In this document: positions 1 to 8,651 of the stretch, piece by piece
Numbering within the stretch: position 1 is the stretch's first letter
Layout of the letters: every line of letters starts with the position of its first letter
DNA from: Roseibium alexandrii DFL-11
GTDB taxonomy: Bacteria > Pseudomonadota > Alphaproteobacteria > Rhizobiales > Stappiaceae
Direction of reading: 5' to 3'
Length of the DNA stretch: 64,000 bases
NCBI RefSeq assembly: GCF_000158095.2
Contig: NZ_CM011002.1
Coordinates: 2,247,228 to 2,311,227, forward strand
The notes under the pieces: model-generated
Seen by the model: only the letters and a program-made list of their open reading frames with translations
Told to the model about the DNA's origin: nothing
The model's database searches: none
Translations under genes and position numbers: made by a program

Positions 1-1613
1 CCGGCTATGAACGGGACGAAATCCTGGGCAACAACCCGAGCATTCTCAGTTCTGGCAAGCATGACGCGGACTTCTATCAGACGATGTGGTCCAAGCTCCG
101 GAAAGACGGCGTTTGGCAGGGCGAGATCTGGAACAAACGGAAAGACGGCGACGTCTTCGCAGAACGCCTGACCATCAGCGCAATTGAAGATGAAAGCGGC
201 AACACCACCAATTACATCGGCCTGTTCGTCGACATTACGAAAATGAAGGCCCACGAACGCCAGTTGGAACACCTAGCGCGCTATGATCGCTTGACCGGCC
301 TCCCAAACCGCGTCCTTCTGGCAGACAATATGCAACAGGCTATGGCGCGTGCGCGCCGGCATGGGCATACCCTTGCCATCGCCTTCATTGATCTCGACGG
401 CTTCAAGGCCGTCAACGACACCTATGGCCACGCTGCCGGCGACGAGTTGCTGGTCTCGGTCGCACACCGTCTCACCAAAGTGCTGCGGACGGAGGATACG
501 CTGGCGCGCATCGGGGGCGATGAATTTGTTGCCATCATCACCGATCTGCCGGATGAGAAGAGCTGCGTCAGCACGCTGAACCGGATCCTTGATGCTGCGT
601 CCAAGGAGTTCAAGCTCGGCGCGGCAACAGCATCCGTTTCCGCCAGCATCGGCGTCACCTTCTACCCGCAAACGGAAGAGATTGATGGCGACCAACTGGA
701 GCGGCAAGCCGATCAGGCAATGTATGAGGCGAAAATCTCCGGCAGGAACCAGTATAAGTTCTTCGACCCGGAACAGGACCGCAGGCTCACCGAGTATTAT
801 GCTCAGGTAGCGGATGCCAAAAAGGCCCTAAAAACAGATGCTTTCCGCCTGCACTATCAACCAAAAATCCGGCTCGCCACGAAAGAAGTCATTGGCTACG
901 AAGCGCTGATACGCTGGCAACATCCCGAGAAGGGTCTTTTGATGCCAGGCGCGTTCCTGCCGCCAATCGAACGGCACCCTGATGTGGCCATCGAGCTTGG
1001 CAACTGGGTGTTGGACAATGCCCTTGAACAGATTGAGCGGTGGAATGAAGTCGGCCTCGACACGACCGTCAGTGTCAATGTGAGCGCCCTCCAGCTCACC
1101 TCGAGCGATTTCGAAGAAACACTGAACAAACATCTTCAGAAGCATCCGGCTGCCGAACCGTGTCAGCTCGAAATCGAAATTTTGGAAACTGATGCCCTCA
1201 GTGACATTGAGCGTGTTTCGAAGATCATCCGGAATTGCCGCCTCTCGTCAGTCCGCTTTGCACTGGACGATTTTGGGACCGGCTACTCGTCGCTCGCCTA
1301 CCTGAAACAGTTGCCAATTGATACCTTGAAGATCGATCAGGGCTTTGTGCATGACAGCCTGAACAATGCCCAGGACCAGGAATTGCTCAAACTCATTATT
1401 TCCCTGGGCCGGGTGTACAACATCGACGTTTTGGCAGAGGGCGTCGAGACGCCTGCACATGCAGAATTGTTGCACACCTACGGCTGCCGGTATGCACAAG
1501 GGTATGCTTTTGCGCGTCCAATGCCCGCAGACGACGTTTTGGATTGGCACAGCAATTGGATCGAGCACCGGTTGACCCAGTCAGCCATGCCGCGGGCGCT
1601 CACCGGCAGTTAA
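1..1613 (+). CDS. PAS-GGDEF-EAL signalling protein, 5' end outside window
   Basis: The open frame runs from base 3 with no start before the window edge, so the N-terminus is missing. The first visible residues (GYERDEILG...) are the end of a PAS domain, then PAC, GGDEF and EAL domains. The GGDEF motif is intact (IGGDEF, bases 513-527) and is preceded at the correct five-residue spacing by an RxxD product-inhibition site (RTED). The EAL half keeps EAL (bases 900-908), SVNVS, the DDFGTGYSSL loop, LKID and AEGVET, so c-di-GMP phosphodiesterase activity is expected. Both catalytic sites look functional, so the net direction cannot be read from sequence. It converges on the mnmD gene with only 6 bases between stops. 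Confidence 0.93.
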   Translation, partial: GYERDEILGNNPSILSSGKHDADFYQTMWSKLRKDGVWQGEIWNKRKDGDVFAERLTISAIEDESGNTTNYIGLFVDITKMKAHERQLEHLARYDRLTGLPNRVLLADNMQQAMARARRHGHTLAIAFIDLDGFKAVNDTYGHAAGDELLVSVAHRLTKVLRTEDTLARIGGDEFVAIITDLPDEKSCVSTLNRILDAASKEFKLGAATASVSASIGVTFYPQTEEIDGDQLERQADQAMYEAKISGRNQYKFFDPEQDRRLTEYYAQVADAKKALKTDAFRLHYQPKIRLATKEVIGYEALIRWQHPEKGLLMPGAFLPPIERHPDVAIELGNWVLDNALEQIERWNEVGLDTTVSVNVSALQLTSSDFEETLNKHLQKHPAAEPCQLEIEILETDALSDIERVSKIIRNCRLSSVRFALDDFGTGYSSLAYLKQLPIDTLKIDQGFVHDSLNNAQDQELLKLIISLGRVYNIDVLAEGVETPAHAELLHTYGCRYAQGYAFARPMPADDVLDWHSNWIEHRLTQSAMPRALTGS

Positions 1614-1619
1614 TCGGAT

Positions 1620-2384
1620 TCAGGTGCGCAATGCCGCCTTCTGGCCGATCACCATTTCGCGCTTACCGGCGTAACCTTTGACCTTTCCAATGTCGAACCC
1701 CGCTGCTTGCAGGTTCCGGCGCACCCATCCTGCAGATGTGTAGGTCGCGAGGGTCCCATCTGAGGCGGTGAGGTTTGCCGCAGCCCCAAGAAGCGTTCCG
1801 TCCCAAAGCTCCGGGTTTTTTGCCGGACTGAACCCATCCAAAAACCAAGCATCTACTTGCAAGGCATCGAAGCCCGCTTGTTCTAACACTTGGGGCACGT
1901 TTTGAAGCTCCGCGATCAACACGCGGGCATCCCCCACGCCGAGCACCAACCTCACCCGCCCGAGTTGCAGGATGTTCCAGCCTGGCTGCGGAGACCAAAT
2001 CGCCGTCAGTTTTTCTGCCCAATCAGTCAACTCTGGGAACGCGGCCAGCGCCCTTCGGAGTTGTGCGCTGGTCATGGGATGGAGTTCAAACGAGATGAAC
2101 GTCAGCTCCGGCGGATTTGCGACACTCTCCAGTGCTTGAACCGCCGCAAGAAAGTTAAGACCGGTGCCAAAGCCGAACTCGGCAATGGTGAAGATCTCGC
2201 GCCCCTCAAAACGCTCAGGCAGGCCATTGCCGGACAAGAACACATGCCGGGTTTCGTCAAGCCCGCCGGCTTTTGAGAAATAGGTATCTCCGAACCCTTC
2301 GGCGCGCGGCACGTCCCCGTCCAGCCACTCAAGTTCCGGCGGGCCAAACGCCGCAGCGGTTTTTCTTTGCTCTTCGTCCGTCAC
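1620..2384 (-). CDS. mnmD: tRNA 5-methylaminomethyl-2-thiouridine methyltransferase (MnmD)
   Basis: A 254-residue SAM-dependent methyltransferase matching the N-terminal half of bifunctional MnmC. It shows the SAM-binding stretch EFGFGTGLNFLAA and the family signature WFLDGFSPAKNPELW. In this family the enzyme methylates nm5(s2)U to mnm5(s2)U at wobble position 34 of certain tRNAs. The oxidase half is not fused here. A separate FAD oxidoreductase lies divergently just upstream (start 2459), so the two MnmC activities appear split on opposite strands across a 74-base gap. Confidence 0.88.
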   Translation of the reverse strand: MTDEEQRKTAAAFGPPELEWLDGDVPRAEGFGDTYFSKAGGLDETRHVFLSGNGLPERFEGREIFTIAEFGFGTGLNFLAAVQALESVANPPELTFISFELHPMTSAQLRRALAAFPELTDWAEKLTAIWSPQPGWNILQLGRVRLVLGVGDARVLIAELQNVPQVLEQAGFDALQVDAWFLDGFSPAKNPELWDGTLLGAAANLTASDGTLATYTSAGWVRRNLQAAGFDIGKVKGYAGKREMVIGQKAALRT

Positions 2385-2458
2385 GCCACTAAACCAAGCC
2401 CCTAATTCTCAGCTCCTCATAAGGGAGCCCAGAGAGCCGATCAAGCGCGGGGACCAAC

Positions 2459-3625
2459 GTGGCAAGCACTTCAGAGCGATATGACCTGGTTATTGCAGGT
2501 GCCGGTATTTTCGGCCTGTCGATTGCCTATGCAGGGCTCAAGGCTGGCTTGAAGGTTGCTGTCGTGGAAACCCGTCATGTTGGCGCGGGGGCCAGCGGCG
2601 GATTGCTTGGCGCATTGATGCCGCACATGCCAGCCCGCTGGAACCCGAAGAAAGAGTTCCAGTTTCAGGCGCTCTCAAGCCTTTCCGGCCATATCACAGA
2701 ACTGGAACAGCTCTCTGGCGTCACCTGCGGCTACAAGCGCCTGGGGCGGATCCTGCCACTGACCACACAGGACAAACTGGACCACCATCTGGAGCGCGCC
2801 GAGGAGAGCAAGCAGCGCTGGCATCCGGAAGACACCGGTTTTTCCTATGTTGTTGAACCGCAGGGCAGCCGGTCGGATTGGCTGAGTGCAGACGCAGCCC
2901 CTTACGGCATTGTCTTTGAGACACTGGCGGCCCGGGTTGCTCCACGACTTTACTTAAAAGCATTGGCCAGCTTCGTGGCAACACATGGTCTCTTATTGGA
3001 AGAAACAGGCGTCGCCGGGTTCGATGAGGCAAAGGATGCGGTTCATCTGAGCGACGGGCAGACGCTAAATGCTAGGAGTTTAGTCATTGCGGGAGGGCAT
3101 GGTGCTTTTGATCTCATCGAAACCCTCACAGGTGAGGCAATCGGCCGGGGAGAAAAGGGACAGGCCCTTTTGATGGACGGTCGCGGCCTGGAAAACCGGC
3201 CAGCCATCTATTGCGACGGGCTCTATGTGGTGCCGCATGACGATGGCACCGTTGCGATTGGCAGCACGTCAGACCGGACTGCGCAGGATACGGAGGTCGA
3301 CCAGGACCGCTCCACAGATTTGATCCGGCGAGCCACTGCCTTCTGTCCGTCCTTGAACGGGCGCAAGGTTCTAACCGAATGGGCCGGGATCCGGCCAAGA
3401 TGCAACAAGCGCGACCCGTTGGTGGGCGCCCTGCCCGGCCTGGAGCGGACTTTTGCGGCCACAGGCGGCTTCAAGATTTCCTATGGAATAGCGCACTTGA
3501 TCGCCAAAGCGATGATTGCCGAGATTTCCGGGGGCTCGCCACGCATCCCATTGCCGGAAACGTTCCGCCCAGATCATCATTTTGGGTTGAACCGACTGGA
3601 TGCGGACCGGACCGTCCGCCGATAA
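2459..3625 (+). CDS. FAD-dependent oxidoreductase, stand-alone MnmC2-like oxidase
   Basis: A 388-residue DAO-family flavoprotein. The N-terminus has the Rossmann fingerprint VIAGAGIFGLSIAYAGL, followed by ARWNPKKEF, and the C-terminus contains EWAGIRPRCNKRDPLVG and GGFKISYGIAH, as in MnmC C-terminal and glycine-oxidase-like proteins. The start is a GTG preceded by GGGGACCAAC. MnmC2 removes the carboxymethyl group of cmnm5s2U in tRNA. The divergent mnmD neighbour supports that role, but a different amine substrate cannot be excluded from sequence alone. Confidence 0.72.
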   Translation: MASTSERYDLVIAGAGIFGLSIAYAGLKAGLKVAVVETRHVGAGASGGLLGALMPHMPARWNPKKEFQFQALSSLSGHITELEQLSGVTCGYKRLGRILPLTTQDKLDHHLERAEESKQRWHPEDTGFSYVVEPQGSRSDWLSADAAPYGIVFETLAARVAPRLYLKALASFVATHGLLLEETGVAGFDEAKDAVHLSDGQTLNARSLVIAGGHGAFDLIETLTGEAIGRGEKGQALLMDGRGLENRPAIYCDGLYVVPHDDGTVAIGSTSDRTAQDTEVDQDRSTDLIRRATAFCPSLNGRKVLTEWAGIRPRCNKRDPLVGALPGLERTFAATGGFKISYGIAHLIAKAMIAEISGGSPRIPLPETFRPDHHFGLNRLDADRTVRR

Positions 3626-3720
3626 AAGCTCAGAAAACCGGAATTACACTGGCGATACGCCGCACAGCAGACCGTGGTCTGTCCAAAAGTATTTAGCGAT
3701 GCCGCCGTCCAGCGCTGCGG

Positions 3721-3909
3721 TTAGAAAAAAATCGAGGCTGTGCCGTAAAGAACGGCACCAGAGAGGGCGATCGAGCCCCAAAAGAGACCGTTCTTGACAA
3801 TAAGGAAGCCGAGGCCGTCCGGCGCGCTGGCTGGATTAGGCCCGCGTGCGGCGCCTGGACCTTGTCGGCGGCTACGCTCTTCAGTTGCAGCAGGCATAGC
3901 TTTTGCCAT
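3721..3909 (-). CDS. small membrane protein of unknown function
   Basis: A 62-residue frame with AGGA eight bases before the ATG. The N-terminal half is charged and rich in Arg, Pro and Ala; the C-terminal half holds one likely membrane span (LFWGSIALSGAVLYGTASIF). The length, ribosome binding site and clean single-span topology suggest a real gene. No family is recognised. It lies alone between the FAD oxidoreductase and the YbaK-type gene. Confidence 0.5.
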   Translation of the reverse strand: MAKAMPAATEERSRRQGPGAARGPNPASAPDGLGFLIVKNGLFWGSIALSGAVLYGTASIFF

Positions 3910-4147
3910 TTGCTTATCCTATTTGTTCAGAGTCATCCGGCACTTAATAGCCACGGGATAACAACCACCAGTCACGATAACCTTCTTCCCACAGGACACT
4001 GTCCAAATTATGGAAACATAGTGAACGTTTTGTTTACAATCTCCACAAGATTGAAAGCTTTACACACAGACAATGTAGGACTGATGTCAACATTGGAAAG
4101 TTTTGATCTTCGTTTGTATTTTCGCATCTTCTTGAGAAAGGCTGCGC

Positions 4148-4624
4148 ATGTCGCTTGAATCTGTCCGTGCTCATCTGGCCAAGGCCGCCCCGGATCTTGA
4201 GGTTCTGGTCACGGAGGACAGCAGCGCGACAGTTGATCTGGCGGCGGCTGCGCATGGCGTCGAACCGGGTCAGATCGCCAAAACGCTCTCGTTCAGGGTC
4301 AAGGATGAGGTGTTTTTGCTGGTTGCCCGCGGCGATGCGCGGCTCGACAACAAAAAGGCCAAGGCGGCCTTCGGCGGCAAGGCAAAGATGCTCAGCGCCG
4401 GGGAAGTGGTCGAGATCACAAGCCATCCGGTCGGTGGCGTCTGCCCGTTCGGCCTGCCCTCACCGCTCAAAGTGTACTGCGATGTCTCGCTGAAGGCCTA
4501 TGATGTTGTCATTCCGGCCGCAGGCGCGACCAATGCAGCTGTCCGCATCGCGCCGGACCGGATGGCGGAGATCACGAGCGCCGAGTGGGTGGATGTTCTC
4601 CAACCGCCGCTGGCTACCGGCTGA
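4148..4624 (+). CDS. YbaK/EbsC-family aminoacyl-tRNA deacylase
   Basis: A 158-residue single-domain protein. The pattern GVEPGQIAKTLSFRV, the conserved lysines around LDNKKAKAAFGGKAKML and the loop HPVGGVCPFGLP are typical of the YbaK/ProX/EbsC fold. Family members hydrolyse mischarged aminoacyl-tRNAs (Cys-tRNA(Pro), Ala-tRNA(Pro) or related). The exact tRNA substrate is not readable here. The upstream 200 bases are AT-rich and free of genes. Downstream lie three GC-rich palindromes before the convergent cysNC. Confidence 0.85.
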   Translation: MSLESVRAHLAKAAPDLEVLVTEDSSATVDLAAAAHGVEPGQIAKTLSFRVKDEVFLLVARGDARLDNKKAKAAFGGKAKMLSAGEVVEITSHPVGGVCPFGLPSPLKVYCDVSLKAYDVVIPAAGATNAAVRIAPDRMAEITSAEWVDVLQPPLATG

Positions 4625-4640
4625 TTTTTTTGAGATGCCG

Positions 4641-4782
4641 GTCCCGGCTCGGTGGCCGGGACTGCGGAGTTATTTACTGTGGGGAGATCGGTCCCGGATC
4701 AAGTCCGGGACGGCGAAGTTGAATTCTGAACATGCAAGAGAGCGCCATAATTCTGAGCGCTGCCCCGGACTTGATCCCGGAC
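4641..4782. repeat. cluster of three REP-like palindromes (GTCCCGGATC core)
   Basis: Three hairpins lie between two convergent genes: GTCCCGGC...GCCGGGAC at 4641-4662 (8-bp stem), GTCCCGGA...TCCGGGAC at 4691-4711 (8-bp stem, 5-base loop), and an inverted relative around 4763-4782. Related units recur at 26654, 30102, 32182 and 57180 in this window, always between genes. They may act as terminators or mRNA stabilisers, but none has a clean T-run. Confidence 0.7.
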
Positions 4783-4823
4783 CGGTCTTTTGCCCTGACG
4801 CACATGACTTCAATACCGGGAAA

Positions 4824-6758
4824 TCAGATCCCGTCACCATCCATGCCTAGAACACTCAGGAACCCGCGCGCCCTCAGATACGCAACGATCTCATCCGCCA
4901 CCTCTTCCGGCGGCCGGCCGACATTGTGGATGCGGATCTCCGGGTTTTCCGGGGCCTCATAAGGACTGTCGATGCCAGTGAAGTTCTTGATCTCACCTGC
5001 TTCCGCCTTGGCATAAAGGCCCTTTGGATCGCGCTTCTTGCACTCCTCGATCGGCGTGTCGACAAACACCTCGATGAACTCGCCCTCGCCCATCAGGTCC
5101 CGTGCCATCTGCCGCTCGGAGCGGAACGGCGAGATGAAGGAGACCAACGTGATCAGCCCGGCATCGGACATCAGTGTGGCGACCTCGCCCACCCGGCGGA
5201 TGTTCTCCACCCGGTCGGCGTCGGTAAAGCCGAGATCCCGGTTTAGCCCGTGGCGCACGTTGTCGCCGTCAAGCGTATAGGTGTGCCGGCCTTCCGCGTG
5301 CAGACGCTTTTCGACCAGCGAAGCAATGGTCGACTTGCCGGACCCTGACAGCCCGGTGAACCACAACACCGCCGGTTGCTGGCCCATCTTGTCGGCCCGC
5401 GCCTTGCGGTCAATATCCAGAGCTTGCCAATGGATGTTCGTCGCGCGGCGCAGTGCAAACCACACCATACCCGCCCCAACCGTCTGATTGGTCATCCGGT
5501 CGATCAGGATGAATGACCCGGTCGTCCGGTTGGCCTCATAGGGATCAAAGGCAACATCTGAAGATAAGCTCAAGTTGCAGAACGCGATCTCATTCAGATC
5601 CAGCGTCTTGCCGGCCATATGCTCGAACGTATTGACGTTGATCTTGTGCTTGATATCCGTGACAGTCGCATTGACCGTCTTGGCGCCGATCTTGAGCATG
5701 TAAGACCGGCCCGGCAGAAGCGGCTCATCCGACATCCAGATGAGGTGCGCGGCCATCTGGTCCGCGACATCGGGACGGGCTGACGGTGTGCTGAGCAGAT
5801 CCCCGCGCGAGATGTCGATCTCGTCCTGAAGGGTCAGCGTGACGGCTTCGCCCGCGCGCGCTTCTTCCACCTCGCCGGTCGGCGCGATGATCTGCTTGAC
5901 CCGGCTGGTTTTGGCGGGGCCTGCCACGACGATTTCGTCCCCGACGGCCACCCGGCCGCTGGCGATTGTTCCCGAATAGCCGCGGAAGTCGAGGTTCGGC
6001 CGGTTCACCCATTGCACGGGGAAACGGAACGGGGCGTCCAGTTCGTGCTCGCCCACCTCGACCGTTTCCAGATGTTCCAGAAGCGTTGGACCGGTGAACC
6101 AGTCCATGTTCCCGCCCTTGGCGGTGACATTGTCGCCAAAGCGGGCCGACATCGGGATTGCCACCAGGCTTTCAAAGTCAAAGCCGCTGGCGAAGGTCTC
6201 AAAATCCTTCCGGATTTCGTCAAAACGCTCTTGGGAGTAATCGACGAGATCGATCTTGTTCACCGCCAACACCACATGGCGGATGCCGAGCAGCGAGGCA
6301 ATGAAGGCATGGCGGCGGGTCTGGACCTGCAGGCCATGGCGGGCATCGACGAGAAGCACGGCAAGATCGGCAGTCGAGGCGCCGGTTGCCATGTTCCGGG
6401 TGTATTGCTCATGGCCCGGTGTGTCCGCCACGATGAACTTGCGCTTGTCGGTGGCAAAGAAGCGGTAGGCCACATCAATGGTGATGCCCTGCTCGCGCTC
6501 TGCTTCCAGCCCGTCGACCAGAAGCGCCAGATCAATGTCTTCGCCGACCGTGCCGTGTTTCTTGCTGTCCCGCTCAAGAGCCGCCAACTGGTCCTCGAAG
6601 ATCAGCTTGGTGTCATAGAGCAGCCGGCCGATAAGCGTCGACTTGCCGTCATCCACCGAGCCGCAGGTCAGGAACCGCAGCTGGTCCTTTTGCTCCTGGG
6701 CAGCCACATAGGCGGCAACAGCTTCGGAACTCGTCAGGGTGTCTTCAAGAACGCTCAT
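4824..6758 (-). CDS. cysNC: bifunctional sulfate adenylyltransferase GTPase subunit / APS kinase (CysN-CysC)
   Basis: A 644-residue fusion. Residues about 25-440 form CysN, an EF-Tu-like GTPase with the P-loop [32 protein letters not shown] and NKIDLVD. Residues about 455-640 form CysC with the second P-loop [18 protein letters not shown] and [18 protein letters not shown]. With CysD it makes adenosine 5'-phosphosulfate from sulfate and ATP, then phosphorylates it to PAPS. The start codon overlaps the cysD stop by one base, indicating translational coupling. The fused form is the one seen in rhizobial NodQ. Confidence 0.96.
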   Translation of the reverse strand: MSVLEDTLTSSEAVAAYVAAQEQKDQLRFLTCGSVDDGKSTLIGRLLYDTKLIFEDQLAALERDSKKHGTVGEDIDLALLVDGLEAEREQGITIDVAYRFFATDKRKFIVADTPGHEQYTRNMATGASTADLAVLLVDARHGLQVQTRRHAFIASLLGIRHVVLAVNKIDLVDYSQERFDEIRKDFETFASGFDFESLVAIPMSARFGDNVTAKGGNMDWFTGPTLLEHLETVEVGEHELDAPFRFPVQWVNRPNLDFRGYSGTIASGRVAVGDEIVVAGPAKTSRVKQIIAPTGEVEEARAGEAVTLTLQDEIDISRGDLLSTPSARPDVADQMAAHLIWMSDEPLLPGRSYMLKIGAKTVNATVTDIKHKINVNTFEHMAGKTLDLNEIAFCNLSLSSDVAFDPYEANRTTGSFILIDRMTNQTVGAGMVWFALRRATNIHWQALDIDRKARADKMGQQPAVLWFTGLSGSGKSTIASLVEKRLHAEGRHTYTLDGDNVRHGLNRDLGFTDADRVENIRRVGEVATLMSDAGLITLVSFISPFRSERQMARDLMGEGEFIEVFVDTPIEECKKRDPKGLYAKAEAGEIKNFTGIDSPYEAPENPEIRIHNVGRPPEEVADEIVAYLRARGFLSVLGMDGDGI

Positions 6759-7687
6759 CAGAAATACCCCTCACGCTTTTTCTTTTCCATCGAGGCGCTT
6801 TCGTCCTTGTCGATCAGGCGGCCCTGGCGCTCGGACGTGCGGGCAATCAACATTTCCTTGACGATGCCGGGCAAGGTCGTGGCGTCTGATTCAATCGCAC
6901 CGGTCAGCGGGTAACAGCCGAGCGTGCGGAAGCGGATCATCTTTTCCTCGACAACCTCGCCGGGCTGCAAGGTCATCCGCTCATCGTCAACCATGATCAG
7001 CATGCCGTCGCGCTCCACCACCGGGCGCTTGGCGGCAAGGTAGAGCGGCACCATCGGGATGTTTTCCGTCAGGATGTATTGCCAGATGTCGAGCTCGGTC
7101 CAGTTGGAGAGCGGAAAGGCGCGGATGCTCTCGCCCTTGGCGACCCGGGCGTTGTACAAGTTCCACAGCTCGGGCCGCTGGTTCTTCGGGTCCCAGCCGT
7201 GAGAAGAATTGCGGAACGAGAACACCCGTTCCTTGGCACGGGACTTTTCCTCATCGCGCCGCGCACCGCCGAAGGCCGCATCAAAGCCATATTTGTTAAG
7301 CGCCTGTTTGAGCGCCTCGGTCTTCATGATGTGCGTGTGCACCGACGAGCCGTGGTCGAACGGGTTGATGCCCTTCTCCACGCCTTCCTGGTTCGTGTGC
7401 ACCAGAAGCTCGAGCCCCAGCTGCTTCGCCGTCTCGTCCCGGAAGGTGATCATGTCGCGGAACTTCCAGGTGGTGTCCACGTGAAGCAGCGGAAACGGCG
7501 GTTTTGAAGGATAAAACGCCTTCATCGCCAGGTGCAGCATGACGCCACTGTCTTTGCCGATGGAATAGAGCATCACCGGGTTTGAAAACTCAGCCGCCAC
7601 CTCGCGGATGATATGGATGCTTTCCGCTTCCAACCGCCGCAAATTGCTCAGGCGTTCTGGCGTCAGGTCTGCCGACATAATGTTCAT
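6758..7687 (-). CDS. cysD: sulfate adenylyltransferase small subunit (CysD)
   Basis: A 309-residue PP-loop ATP pyrophosphatase-family protein with [19 protein letters not shown] near residue 40, [11 protein letters not shown] and [16 protein letters not shown], all typical of CysD. It is the catalytic adenylyltransferase subunit activated by the CysN GTPase, and is first in a two-gene operon with cysNC. A second possible start (MSADL) lies nine bases inside. No phosphoadenylyl-sulfate reductase or sulfite reductase gene is in the window, so the reductive branch must lie elsewhere. Confidence 0.96.
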   Translation of the reverse strand: MNIMSADLTPERLSNLRRLEAESIHIIREVAAEFSNPVMLYSIGKDSGVMLHLAMKAFYPSKPPFPLLHVDTTWKFRDMITFRDETAKQLGLELLVHTNQEGVEKGINPFDHGSSVHTHIMKTEALKQALNKYGFDAAFGGARRDEEKSRAKERVFSFRNSSHGWDPKNQRPELWNLYNARVAKGESIRAFPLSNWTELDIWQYILTENIPMVPLYLAAKRPVVERDGMLIMVDDERMTLQPGEVVEEKMIRFRTLGCYPLTGAIESDATTLPGIVKEMLIARTSERQGRLIDKDESASMEKKKREGYF

Positions 7688-8057
7688 AACCGTTGTTTTC
7701 CCAAAACCGGTTTACCGTGACTCTGTCTGATGGTTCAAACCAGACGATTATCCGGAAATGCCATTAACTGGCCGACACGCGAAATGGAGTGGATCAATTC
7801 TCCATTTCTGAAGTGCTCAGCCTTGCAAGCCTTGTCAGGCAACTCATTGAAACTCATCAATTCATGCCCGTTTGTGATCCGTTAGAGATAGAGAATGGGG
7901 GGTAATCAATTCAAGGAATGGCATTCCACGATTCCGGCCAATAATAAAATCTGTCTCTTTTTTCAGCGGTTAGGTTTCAGGAGACTTCAGCGGCTTCAGT
8001 GCAAACCTCTTAGCGGCAGTCGGCTGATTCACCGATTGGAAAGCATTCATTAATAGT
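7688..8057. other. 370-base intergenic region between divergent cysD and PilZ genes
   Basis: No coding frame stands out. It must hold the cysDNC promoter (minus) and the PilZ-gene promoter (plus). The only conspicuous structure is the inverted repeat at 7781-7808. The part nearest the PilZ start is AT-richer than its surroundings. Confidence 0.6.
7781..7808. promoter_or_regulatory. perfect inverted repeat upstream of cysD
   Basis: GAAATGGAG and CTCCATTTC form perfect 9-base arms separated by 10 bases, about 95 bases upstream of the cysD start. The spacing (centre to centre about 19 bases) suits a dimeric regulator bound on one face of the helix. No T-run follows, so it is not an obvious terminator. 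Which regulator binds is unknown. Confidence 0.35.
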
Positions 8058-8606
8058 ATGTCCCCCGATGTGCATGTGATCCTTGAAGTACCGGTTCAAA
8101 CAGTCATGTCCGAAGACAAACAGGAACAGGCGCCAGTGAGCGGCCAGGAAACCCAGACGGCAGAAGACCGCCCGCGGCGGACCCGTGTCTTGAAAAAAGG
8201 CAAGATCATTTTCCAAGGCGGCCTGAGGTCCTTCCCCTGCATCGTGCGCAATCTCTCTGATGGCGGGGCGATGCTGCAGTTTGAGACCGCATTCTTGGCG
8301 CCGCCGCAATTCGAGCTGCAGATTGATCTGGAAAACTTTGAAGTCACTTGCGAAAAGCGCTGGGAAGACGGGCTGAAGATGGGTGTCCAGTTCATTGGCG
8401 AAAAACGTATTGTCGGCGCACAGCGTGCCCAGTCCCTCAAAACGTCAGAGGAAGCGCTGAAGTCGGAAATTGATCTCTTGCACGACAGCCCGGACAATTT
8501 TTTCACTCGTCAGCACATGATGGATGATACCAAACGCGTTCAGCAGCCTGTGCGGCGTGCCCGTCAGGCCGGCTCTGGAAAACCAGCCTTCGGCAAGCGG
8601 CGCTGA
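8058..8606 (+). CDS. PilZ-domain protein
   Basis: A 182-residue protein with one PilZ domain at about residues 38-125. A basic entry segment (RPRRTRVLKKGKI) is followed by the CIVRNLSDGGAML loop, matching the (D/N)xSxxG half of a c-di-GMP site. The arginine half is RPRRTR rather than a strict RxxxR, so binding is likely but not certain. The C-terminal 50 residues are polar and basic without a known domain. A later ATG at 8106 could be the true start; neither has a strong ribosome binding site. It converges on the SpoIIE-type phosphatase gene. Confidence 0.85.
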   Translation: MSPDVHVILEVPVQTVMSEDKQEQAPVSGQETQTAEDRPRRTRVLKKGKIIFQGGLRSFPCIVRNLSDGGAMLQFETAFLAPPQFELQIDLENFEVTCEKRWEDGLKMGVQFIGEKRIVGAQRAQSLKTSEEALKSEIDLLHDSPDNFFTRQHMMDDTKRVQQPVRRARQAGSGKPAFGKRR

Positions 8607-8651
8607 TCCGAAATGTAGTCCGAACGATTGGCTCTATAAGGACGTTATTGG

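Noticed and set aside
6012-6914. 300-codon plus-strand frame inside cysNC/cysD
   Set aside because: Lies fully antisense to strongly supported genes, with composition typical of a shadow frame.
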